Part shown: one piece after another, positions 1-7,465 of the stretch | How the letters are laid out: each line of letters opens with the position of its first letter | How positions within the stretch are numbered: position 1 is the first letter of the stretch | Source of the DNA: an uncultured Lachnospiraceae bacterium | GTDB lineage: Bacteria; Bacillota; Clostridia; Lachnospirales; Lachnospiraceae | Direction: 5' to 3' | Length of the DNA: 64,000 bases | NCBI GenBank assembly: GCA_910587085.1 | Contig: CAJUMC010000001.1 | Location: 62,001 to 126,000 of the forward strand | Notes under the pieces: model-generated | The model's database searches: none | Seen by the model: the letters and a program-made list of their open reading frames with translations, nothing else | What the model was told of the DNA's origin: nothing | Program-made: the position numbers and the translations under genes

Positions 1-1280
1 CTAGGAATTGAAATGCTGATTTTAAATATCCGCTTCCCATTCTCCGCAGTGGAATCCATATAATATTCCCCGTGATACTTTCTAACTGCCGCGGCAATAT
101 TTTTCATGCCGAAACCGTGATTTTCCCCGTCCTTTTTTGATGAGATAAGTAAATTTCTTTTTATATCAGCTTCTTCACACACACTGTTGCTGACAGCAAT
201 AAAATTTTCCCTTCTGCCCGTAACAAGTTCGACTCTGATCTCAGGGACCGCTGCTTTTCTTGCTGCTTCAACAGCATTCTGCAATACATTGCCCATCAGC
301 GATGTAATGTCAACCATTTCGAGAGGGATTTTTTCCGTCAGCCTTCCCGATACGGTGAACTCTATATGTTCCTTTTCGGCCAGGTACAAATAATAGTTTA
401 CAATAACATCAAGAAAGCTGTCTCCGGTGCGGAGCTTTAAATCAAAATCCTCCTGCATCTGCCAGATCCTGTCAATATAAGCCTTTGCATCCTCCGCTCT
501 TTTCTGATTGATCAGCTCCCTGAGAGCGCCGATGTGATTTGCCAGATCATGCTTGAAACACCGTAATTTAACCGACTGCTGCAGCTGGTAATCATACTGC
601 TGCCTCTGCATGAGCATCAGAGCTTCAAGCTCTCTGTTCTGTCTGTCCGACAGTATATTTTTAATGGCCAGACTGAGTGTAAGAAAAAGAGAATAGATAG
701 CGCCTGCAATACTGACAAAAAATGTTATATATGCATCCCAGCCATACATTGCGCTGTTTTCATTAAAAAATACAAAAACAAAATTATAAAACATCTGAAA
801 TATGCTTCCCTGTATTAAAATCAGAAGCTTGTACTTCATTCCTATCTCACACAGATAAACTTCATTTTTCCTAAGAAGCCGGAAATAAACCAGAAGATAT
901 ACCAGAAACGAAAGAAGATAAGCCGGCTCCATCCACCATGTTATCGTATTATCAGCAATCCCGCCGCCTATTAATATGACCTGTATCAGCATTACGCTGA
1001 ACGTATCCATAATTCCGGTAAAATACATAAAGGCAGCGCTTAATACGGTAAGCCAGAACAGTCTTCCCTCAAAAAACAAACTAATCGAAAGCACGCTCCA
1101 GACTATATAGACGAACGGAGAATTCGTATCGGAACACGCATTGAAAGCACCTGCAATTAATACGGTCAGTATGGAGGCACCCTGGAAAACTCTGTTTTTT
1201 CTTGGGCTTAACTGAAAACCAAAATAACTTATAAATAAATATATTATATAATTTAAAATATTATCTATAATGTAAATCAT
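1..1280 (-). CDS. GHKL sensor histidine kinase, AgrC-like (3' end cut by window)
   Basis: Membrane sensor kinase of the HPK10/AgrC type. About 220 N-terminal residues are dominated by hydrophobic segments (about six membrane spans). They are followed by a linker helix, the H-box FKHDLANH with the presumed phospho-acceptor His near residue 244, an N-box NVLQNAVEAA near residue 334 and a G-box GFGMKNI. The frame is still open at base 3, after about 426 codons, so only the last few residues are missing. The ATG at 1280 is preceded by GGAGG seven bases upstream. These kinases usually pair with a LytTR response regulator and sense peptides. No regulator is visible on the upstream side, so a partner would have to lie beyond the left edge. 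The signal is unknown. Family assignment is confident; the specific role is not. Confidence 0.88.
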   Translation of the reverse strand, partial: MIYIIDNILNYIIYLFISYFGFQLSPRKNRVFQGASILTVLIAGAFNACSDTNSPFVYIVWSVLSISLFFEGRLFWLTVLSAAFMYFTGIMDTFSVMLIQVILIGGGIADNTITWWMEPAYLLSFLVYLLVYFRLLRKNEVYLCEIGMKYKLLILIQGSIFQMFYNFVFVFFNENSAMYGWDAYITFFVSIAGAIYSLFLTLSLAIKNILSDRQNRELEALMLMQRQQYDYQLQQSVKLRCFKHDLANHIGALRELINQKRAEDAKAYIDRIWQMQEDFDLKLRTGDSFLDVIVNYYLYLAEKEHIEFTVSGRLTEKIPLEMVDITSLMGNVLQNAVEAARKAAVPEIRVELVTGRRENFIAVSNSVCEEADIKRNLLISSKKDGENHGFGMKNIAAAVRKYHGEYYMDSTAENGKRIFKISISIP

Positions 1281-1590
1281 ATTTCTTCCTCCGGCAAGTG
1301 CGGATGCCCGGCTGCTGATACCTGGTTCCGGCCGGCTTCCCGCCGGATTCCTGATGCCGGATACCGGCAGCTTCCCAGCACCGGATGCTGCCTCTTGCTT
1401 TCCCCGGCATTATCCGTCCGTCTTGCCGGACGGAGCACTTTATGTCGTACATGCAAGTTATTACGCCTTCCGCTCCTCAGGCATTCCCGTCTGAAAACCC
1501 GAACCCCCGGCCATCATTATATCAGCTTTCCTGCCATTCCGCAAATATCTCTGGCTGCGCCTTTTCCTTCCGGCTGCTCCGGGATTTCCT
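1281..1590. other. Intergenic region, no gene seen
   Basis: This divergent spacer lies between the histidine kinase and the CotH-family operon. It is rich in short CCGG/GCCGG-type repeats around 1300-1425. Short open frames here lack a ribosome binding site and recognisable protein content. I see no convincing promoter for the kinase. Confidence 0.5.
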
Positions 1591-1619
1591 TTGAAATGTC
1601 CTGGCAGTTATGTTAAAAT
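1591..1619 (+). promoter_or_regulatory. Sigma-A promoter of the CotH-family operon
   Basis: TTGAAA at 1591-1596 and TAAAAT at 1614-1619 are separated by exactly 17 bp. Transcription would start near 1626 and run through the structured leader into the small ORF at 1705 and the CotH-family gene. Confidence 0.6.
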
Positions 1620-1625
1620 AGCATC

Positions 1626-1704
1626 AGCTGCAACAGAAACTACATAACGGGGGCTGAAATCCCCCTGATCGGAAAGCCGCTTGCGCGGCGGAATGAGAGG
1701 ATAT
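1626..1704 (+). promoter_or_regulatory. Structured 5' leader (candidate cis-regulatory RNA)
   Basis: A leader of about 79 nt contains two compact hairpins. One has a GGGGG/CCCCC stem (1649-1653 with 1661-1665, loop CTGAAAT). The other has a GCCGC/GCGGC stem (1676-1680 with 1685-1689) closed by a TTGC tetraloop. The second ends only a few bases before the GAGAGG ribosome binding site of the ORF at 1705, so folding could affect translation start. I could not match it to a known riboswitch class. Confidence 0.35.
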
Positions 1705-1821
1705 ATGAATACGGATCACAACGATGCCCCAAAGGAATCCCGGCCGCATTTCTGGGATATTTTATGCCTGGTTTCACTGCTTATTATTGTATTTGTCTGC
1801 TGCTATCTGCTGCTTTGCTGA
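1705..1821 (+). CDS. Small single-span membrane protein, 38 aa
   Basis: ATG at 1705 follows GAGAGG with a short spacer, and the frame ends with TGA at 1819-1821. The first 16 residues are polar and charged (MNTDHNDAPKESRPHF). The rest is one hydrophobic segment rich in Leu, Ile, Val and Cys that ends at the C-terminus, so a tail-anchored or N-in peptide is likely. It lies directly between a promoter with structured leader and the CotH-family gene, 25 bp downstream, so it is probably co-transcribed with it. I do not recognise a family. It could be a small regulator or a leader peptide of the operon. The ribosome binding site and position argue that it is real; its function is unknown. Confidence 0.5.
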   Translation: MNTDHNDAPKESRPHFWDILCLVSLLIIVFVCCYLLLC

Positions 1822-1846
1822 CAGCCCGCTCAAGGAGGCAATCATC

Positions 1847-3872
1847 ATGAAAAAAGTATTGGGGAATACTTCTGCTCTGCGCGGCACTTTCAGCCGCCAG
1901 CCCCGGCACGGCTGCTGCCGGAGAAAAAACAATCAATCATGTCTCTGACAATGCAGGCTCAGACTTCGCTTCCGCAGAAAAAGCGGGCCGCATCCAGGAA
2001 GACTCAAACATGGCAGCCGCGGACGCGGCGGAAAAAAACGGCGATTTTGTAAAAAGCCCGCTTCCCGATCCGGTTTTTTCCACGGAAGCCGGCTTTTATG
2101 AGGAGGATATTCTGCTGACTCTGTCTGTCCCGAAGGGTTTCCGTATATGCTACACGCTGGATGGTTCCTTTCCGCGGCCTGAGGCAGAAAACGCACAGTT
2201 CTATGAGGAATCGCTGCTTCTGACTGACGCGCGCTCTGCCTCCAAAAAGGTTATGGCCGCGCGGGTGGTGCGTGCCGTTTCTGTCGCGGAGAACGGCAGC
2301 TTTGGCGACTGTGTCACCAACACCTATTTTATCGGCAGCGGTGCAACAGCCGCCTACAAAGTACCCGTCGTTTCCCTGGCAGCAGACGAGGCCAGCCTCT
2401 TCGACCCCGAAACCGGCATTTTTGTCCACTATGATGAGAGCGGCCGGGAGTGGGAACGCCCATTCTATTTCGAATATTTTGACGGCGGCGAGCGTGTTTC
2501 CGCCCTTCAGTGCGACGGCCGCGTACACGGCGGAATAAGCCGCGAAATCGACATGAAATCCCTGCGTCTCTATGCCAGGGCCGAATATGACACGCAGAAA
2601 AATTTTAAGTATGATTTTTTCTCCGGCGGAACGGTACCCGCTCTCGATGCGGACGGCCAGCCGATCCGCAAGTTCAAGCATCTTCTTCTGCGCGGCGGCG
2701 GAAACGGCGACTGGCCGGGCAACAACTGCAAGGCCTGGTCATACTTCGGCGAGGATACGGGCGCGCCCGGTGCGGACGGCAAAATCCGCTGGCTGCTGTA
2801 TGATACCGAATTCGGCTACGGCCTTTACGGTCATTCTGTTTCAGAAAATACGCTGGAAACTGCAATTTCTCCGGATTCGACGGAATGGCCGAACCCGAAA
2901 GGCTCCACGCTGCTCTTCCGCAGCCTGCTGCAGAACGACAGCTTTTATGACGCCTTCATCTCCCGGATGCTCGACCTGATCAACGAAAATTTCCGGCCGG
3001 AGGCGGCACAGAAGGCCGTCAATGCCATGGCGGGGCGCTATATTCCGCTGATTCAGGAGAACCGGGACGCCGGAAATCAGTTTGACCGCTACGACAAAAA
3101 CATTACAGCAGTGAACGATTATCTCCGGCGGCGCCCGAAGGCGATGCGTGAACTGCTCAGCCGACGCTTTGTTCTCGGGCCGCTCTACGATCTTTCCATC
3201 AGCTTCGACGCCGAACTCGGCAGCCTGCAGGTCAATTCCATCGCTGCTGCCTCCGGCGCAAACAGCGTCGGCAGAAACGGCTTTTCCGGCGTTTACGCCT
3301 GCGCCCTGCCGGTCACGGTCACGACGATCCCTGCAGAAGGCTGCCGTTTTGCGGGCTTTTCCGGTGATCTCTTCTCCGATATACAGATGAATCCGGACGG
3401 GACTGCCACGGTAATCGTGACGAACCCGGATGAGGCGGACTCGATCGCGCTGACTGCCCTGTTTGCCGGGATGGATGACGAAGGGACAGATTCCGGCCTG
3501 GACGGCTCCGGACAGGGAAACACGGGCAGCTCAGGGCACGAAAACGCAGGTGCTGCGGGCAGCTCAGATCAGAACAGTCCCGGAACTCCGGGCGGCTCAG
3601 GGCACGGAAACGCAGGCGCTGCGGGCAGCTCAGATCAGAACAGTCCCGGAACTCCGGGCGGCTCGGGACAGGAAAACACAGGTGCTGCGGACAGCGGGAA
3701 AAATCCGGAGGACAGCACCCCGGACAGACCCGTAGCTTCCGCCGGCGCTGAACAGATACTTGCCGCCGTAATGAGCCTGCTGGCTGCTCTTCTGATCGCT
3801 CTGCTTCTCCTGCAGCGCCGCCGCTCCCGGCACGCAGAAACGGAAAAGGACAAGCGGGACAAATCCGCTTAG
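1847..3872 (+). CDS. CotH-family surface protein, start out of frame (apparent frameshift)
   Basis: The CotH kinase-like body is recognised by FKHLLLRGGGNGDWPGN and by WLLYDTEFGYGLYG, which matches the CotH 'YDTDFGF' type motif. An N-terminal chitobiase/hexosaminidase C-terminal-type module (ICYTLDGSFPRP) precedes it. The C-terminus has a Gly/Ser/Asn repeat linker, one membrane span and an Arg-rich tail, so the protein should be surface-anchored; there is no LPXTG. The best start is ATG 1847 after AAGGAGG. However, ATG plus six A (1850-1855) reads out of frame with the body. With one A fewer it would read MKKYWGILLLCAALSAASPG, a textbook signal peptide. This is either a sequencing error, phase variation or a disrupted gene. 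The uninterrupted frame alone starts at 2010 and lacks a signal peptide. CotH homologues phosphorylate spore coat proteins; this one may act on the cell surface. Confidence 0.75.
3545..3695 (+). repeat. 66-bp tandem repeat inside the CotH-family gene
   Basis: Units start at 3545, 3611 and 3677 (the third partial), with an exact 66-bp period. They encode a 22-residue Gly/Ser/Asn-rich linker containing GSSDQNSPGTPGGSG. The number of units probably varies between strains. Confidence 0.85.
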
Positions 3873-5257
3873 CCCCTCAGCGCCTTTTTTGTTTTCCATG
3901 CCCGCTCTGCGGGCTCATATCCGTTGATCCAGTCTGATTTCAGAAAATATATCAGATAAATCACCGAGCTGATCCCCCAGGTGAGCGGATACGCCCAGTA
4001 GATCAGGCCGATTTTATTTACAAAGTGCATCATCACCGTTATGTAGCTGATGCGGAACACGCACCACACCGACAGCATAATAACCATCGGTACGATCGCT
4101 TTTCCGGCCCCGCGGCACACTCCCGCGATGATATGGGAAAATGCGAGCAGAAAATAAAACAGCGCCTCCGTCCGGGCCTGCTGCACCCCCAGGCGCACCA
4201 CCTCCGCATCGGAATTAAACATTCGGATCAGTGCCGGCGCAGCAAAATAGATAAGCACGCCGATCAGTTCCGCAAGCACAAGCGACATCGCAATACCGAA
4301 GCGTGCCCCTGCCCTCGCCCGATCCTTTTTCCCGGCTCCAAGATTCTGTCCGATAAAGGTCGTCATTGCCATGGAAAAGCAGGTGATCGGCAGGAAGGCA
4401 AACCCTTCAATCTTAACGTAGGAGCCGTAGCCGGCCATGGCATCCTCCCCGAAGGAATTGACATTGGACTGCAGAATCACATTGGCCAGGCCGATCACGG
4501 AATTCTGCACACCGGTCGGCAGGCCGTATTTCATGATTTCACGCAGCATATCCCCGTGAAAACGGATCTCCCGCAGCTTTAGCTGGTAAACCGTGCCCTT
4601 TTTCAGCAGCCGGTTCAGGCAGAGCAGGGCACTCACCAGCTGGGATATGGTCGTAGCCACGGCCGCGGAGGCCACGCCGAAACGAAATACGCCGATAAAA
4701 AGCAGATCCAGCAGCACATTCAGCACCGAGGAGCAGATCAGGTACTGCATCGGCCTCCGGCTGTCGCCGACCGCGTTCATCGTGCTGGTAAAAATATTGT
4801 ACATAACAACAGCGAGCGAACCGAGGAAATAAAACCGGAAATACGCAATCGAGTCCGGCAGAACCGAAGGATCCGTATTCATCAGCCGGAGAATCGTGGG
4901 CGTCAGCACAACGCCGAACACCGTGAGGACAATGCCCGCCGCCAGCCCGAAGGCTACATTCGTGTGCAGCGCCCGCGAAACCTTCTTCTCGTCCCCTGCC
5001 CCGAAATACCGCGAAATAACAACACCGGCTCCCGCCGCTGTTCCGGTGAAAAAGCTGATCAGAAGAAAAATAAGAGGCCCGGAGGAGCTCACCGCAGCCA
5101 GCGCCCCCTTGCCCAGAAAACGGCCGACAATCAGGGAATCCACCGTATTGTACAGCTGCTGGAACAGCTGACTCAGAAAAATGGGGATTGCAAACCGGAT
5201 AATCAGTCCCTTTACGCTCCCCTCCGTCATGTTTTTTGTACCGCTGTACTTCTGCAT
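3869..5257 (-). CDS. MATE family efflux transporter
   Basis: Multidrug and toxin extrusion transporter of 462 residues, the usual size, with about twelve hydrophobic segments. It starts MQKYSGTKNMTEGSV and continues with the typical MATE opening FAIPIFLSQLFQQLYNTVDS and VGRFLGKGALAAV. The ATG at 5257 was chosen because GGAGG lies eight bases upstream; an earlier in-frame ATG at 5272 has no such site. Its stop overlaps the stop of the convergent CotH-family gene by three bases. It has its own promoter at 5336-5364 and is followed by no other gene on this strand, so it is monocistronic. It exchanges Na+ or H+ for cationic compounds in characterised relatives; the substrate here is unknown. Confidence 0.92.
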   Translation of the reverse strand: MQKYSGTKNMTEGSVKGLIIRFAIPIFLSQLFQQLYNTVDSLIVGRFLGKGALAAVSSSGPLIFLLISFFTGTAAGAGVVISRYFGAGDEKKVSRALHTNVAFGLAAGIVLTVFGVVLTPTILRLMNTDPSVLPDSIAYFRFYFLGSLAVVMYNIFTSTMNAVGDSRRPMQYLICSSVLNVLLDLLFIGVFRFGVASAAVATTISQLVSALLCLNRLLKKGTVYQLKLREIRFHGDMLREIMKYGLPTGVQNSVIGLANVILQSNVNSFGEDAMAGYGSYVKIEGFAFLPITCFSMAMTTFIGQNLGAGKKDRARAGARFGIAMSLVLAELIGVLIYFAAPALIRMFNSDAEVVRLGVQQARTEALFYFLLAFSHIIAGVCRGAGKAIVPMVIMLSVWCVFRISYITVMMHFVNKIGLIYWAYPLTWGISSVIYLIYFLKSDWINGYEPAERAWKTKKALRG

Positions 5258-5335
5258 CTTCCGCGCCTCCATCACCGGCGGCTGCCTGCCGCCGTCTCTT
5301 CTCTGATATAAACAGATATCCCATAAAACAGTTAC

Positions 5336-5364
5336 ATTATAGTCAACACCTCCGAAAAATACAA
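5336..5364 (-). promoter_or_regulatory. Promoter of the MATE gene
   Basis: On the minus strand TTGTAT (5364-5359) and TATAAT (5341-5336) are separated by 17 bp. A perfect-length 15-bp tandem duplication (5351-5365 and 5366-5380, one mismatch) covers the -35 box, so the -35 hexamer is nearly duplicated upstream. Confidence 0.6.
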
Positions 5365-5482
5365 CTCCGAAAAATATAACTGCTTTCTGACGGCAGGCAC
5401 TCCCCGGGCCGGCGTTTCCCTGCACATAATACTGCGCCTCACACAGGTTCCGCTATTCTGTCCCGTAATGATGGGCGGTTTC

Positions 5483-7465
5483 CTACACATAATACTGTGC
5501 CTGCGCCTCCCACAGCCGCAAATACTCCCTCCCCGCCTGTTCCAGCAGCTCCTCATGGCTTCCAAGCTGCACCAGCCTTCCCGCCGTAAATACGGCTACC
5601 CGGTCGCAGCTCCTGCACGAGGAGAGCCGATGGCTCACCAGAAAGGCGGTTTTCCCTTCCGACATGGCGCCGAAGTTTTCATAAATCTCCGCTTCGGCAA
5701 ACGGGTCCAGCGCCGCCGTCGGCTCGTCTAAAATCATAATCTTAGCATCCCTGTAGACAGCGCGGGCAATCGCCAGCTTCTGCGCCTCTCCCCCGGACAG
5801 ATCGCAGCCTCCCTCGCTGAAATGATGAAACAGCGGCTGGGATATTCCCTGCGGCAGCCGTTCCGTTTTTGCCAGGAGTCCCGCCTCCCTCAGTGCGCGC
5901 TGCACCTTTTCGCCATCATAGCTGTCCGAAGCAGCGACATTTTCCGCAATGGAAAACGCAAACAGGGAAAAATCCTGAAACACCGCCGCCAGCCGTCTGC
6001 GGTACTCTTCCTGCGGTAAGGTCCAGATATCCGCTCCGTCAAGCAGAATCCTTCCCTGCGTCGGACGATACAGCCGGCAGAGAAGCTTTACCAGGGTCGT
6101 TTTCCCTGAGCCGTTCTCCCCCACCAGCGCGAGCTTTTTCCCTGCACGCACTTCCAGGCAGATATCATTGAGCGCCCAGCTTTCGCAGCCGGGATAGCGG
6201 AAGCTGACATGCTCCAGCCGAATTCCCGAACCTGCTTCCGCCGGGCCAATCCCGGAGTGTTCTTCCGTCTGTAATTTTCCGGAATTTTTCTCTGACAGGC
6301 AGCGCTCCAAATGCTCCTCATCCTCCGGCAAATCCATAAACCGGAAAAAGTTCAGAAGATGCTCATTGTTGTTTCTCAGATCCGTAATGATCTGCGCAAG
6401 CTCGGAAAGTGCAGAAATCAGCATGGTAACCGCGGCGTAGGCCGCAACGATTTCCCCCGCTGCGATCCGCCCGGAAAGCGCCATCCAGCCAACCAGCGCA
6501 TACACGAAAACACCGCAGAGGCAGGCGGACAGAAGCCGGATGCCGTCGAAGCGGTTCCCCGCCCTGATCTCGTGCCGTTTCCCCTGCGCAAAGCGCCGGT
6601 AGCATTTTTCCTGGCTTTCCCTCAGAATAATTCCTTCCTGAGAAAAAATCCTTGCGTCCATCGCGGCATTCTCGTCCGGCAGATAATTCATTGTATAAAA
6701 TTCGCCGAAGCGGTTGTATTCCGCTCCCCTCTTGAACACCTCGAAACTGATGTCAAAATGTTTTCCCGCCATTTTGCAGGAAATATAAACACAGGCTCCG
6801 GTGAGCAGGCACAGTACGGGAAACAGAAGGCGGATGCTGTTTCCGCCCTGCGCCGCCGTGCCGGGCGCGCCAAAGAACGCCCGGAAAAAGCCTGCACCAA
6901 GCAGGATTGCCGCCACTGTGCGGCACAGTCCGGCAATCACAACCTCCATATCCCAGTAGAGGCTTGCCATCCCTGCCCCGGATACGCTGATGCTGCCCGA
7001 AACCTGTTCGCGCAGACGATCCGTTTCCGGCATTTCCAGTACCTCGAACGGCAGGCGGTGCGTTTTCTGCGTCAGGAAGATCTCATGTGCGGAAAACAGA
7101 CAGCTGAAGCCGACCGCTGCTTTCGCATCCTGTATGTATTTCAGCACGGAAAGCAGAAACGTCCCGCCGACGGCAAACAGGCAGAGCCAAAACAGTCTCT
7201 CCTTCCGCTGCCCCTGCGCCAGCTCATTCAATATCCAGGCGGACGCAAACACGGCGGTCAGCGGAATGCAGGCACCCAGAATACTTTTCAGCAGCACATG
7301 CCGCATCTGTCCCGGAAGAATTTTATCAAATTCCCGAATCCCGCGCCGGATCAGTCGGATATCCTCGCGAACGGTTCTGCCGTTTTTTACGGTTCTGCCG
7401 CTTCTTCTGCTTCTTCTGCTTCTGCTGCCCGGATCCTTTGCGATAATCTTACTGGTTCGATTCAT
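5483..7465 (-). CDS. ABC exporter half-transporter (second of pair)
   Basis: Fused permease plus ATPase, 660 residues. Membrane segments fill roughly residues 60-370. The ATPase follows with Walker A GENGSGKTTL, the signature LSGGEAQKLAIARA, Walker B KIMILDEPTAALDP and the switch His in SHRLSS. The ATG at 7465 overlaps the stop of the upstream half-transporter (ATGA), which indicates translational coupling and a heterodimer. The N-terminus is unusually basic and Arg/Ser-rich (SRSRRSRRSGR). The pair resembles bacterial heterodimeric exporters of the MsbA/BmrCD class, including peptide or drug exporters. No peptidase domain and no precursor peptide gene are visible nearby. Confidence 0.9.
   Translation of the reverse strand: MNRTSKIIAKDPGSRSRRSRRSGRTVKNGRTVREDIRLIRRGIREFDKILPGQMRHVLLKSILGACIPLTAVFASAWILNELAQGQRKERLFWLCLFAVGGTFLLSVLKYIQDAKAAVGFSCLFSAHEIFLTQKTHRLPFEVLEMPETDRLREQVSGSISVSGAGMASLYWDMEVVIAGLCRTVAAILLGAGFFRAFFGAPGTAAQGGNSIRLLFPVLCLLTGACVYISCKMAGKHFDISFEVFKRGAEYNRFGEFYTMNYLPDENAAMDARIFSQEGIILRESQEKCYRRFAQGKRHEIRAGNRFDGIRLLSACLCGVFVYALVGWMALSGRIAAGEIVAAYAAVTMLISALSELAQIITDLRNNNEHLLNFFRFMDLPEDEEHLERCLSEKNSGKLQTEEHSGIGPAEAGSGIRLEHVSFRYPGCESWALNDICLEVRAGKKLALVGENGSGKTTLVKLLCRLYRPTQGRILLDGADIWTLPQEEYRRRLAAVFQDFSLFAFSIAENVAASDSYDGEKVQRALREAGLLAKTERLPQGISQPLFHHFSEGGCDLSGGEAQKLAIARAVYRDAKIMILDEPTAALDPFAEAEIYENFGAMSEGKTAFLVSHRLSSCRSCDRVAVFTAGRLVQLGSHEELLEQAGREYLRLWEAQAQYYV

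Noticed and set aside
1261..1452. 63-codon minus-strand frame overlapping the histidine kinase start
   Set aside because: No ribosome binding site; it is made of repetitive CCGG-rich sequence and conflicts with the well-supported start at 1280.
1626..1704. Assignment to a known riboswitch class (TPP, c-di-GMP, glycine, THF, fluoride)
   Set aside because: I compared the remembered core motifs and none fits, so only a structured leader is claimed.
5258..5425. Upstream extension of the MATE protein
   Set aside because: The extension reads through the promoter and has no ribosome binding site; the start at 5257 has one.
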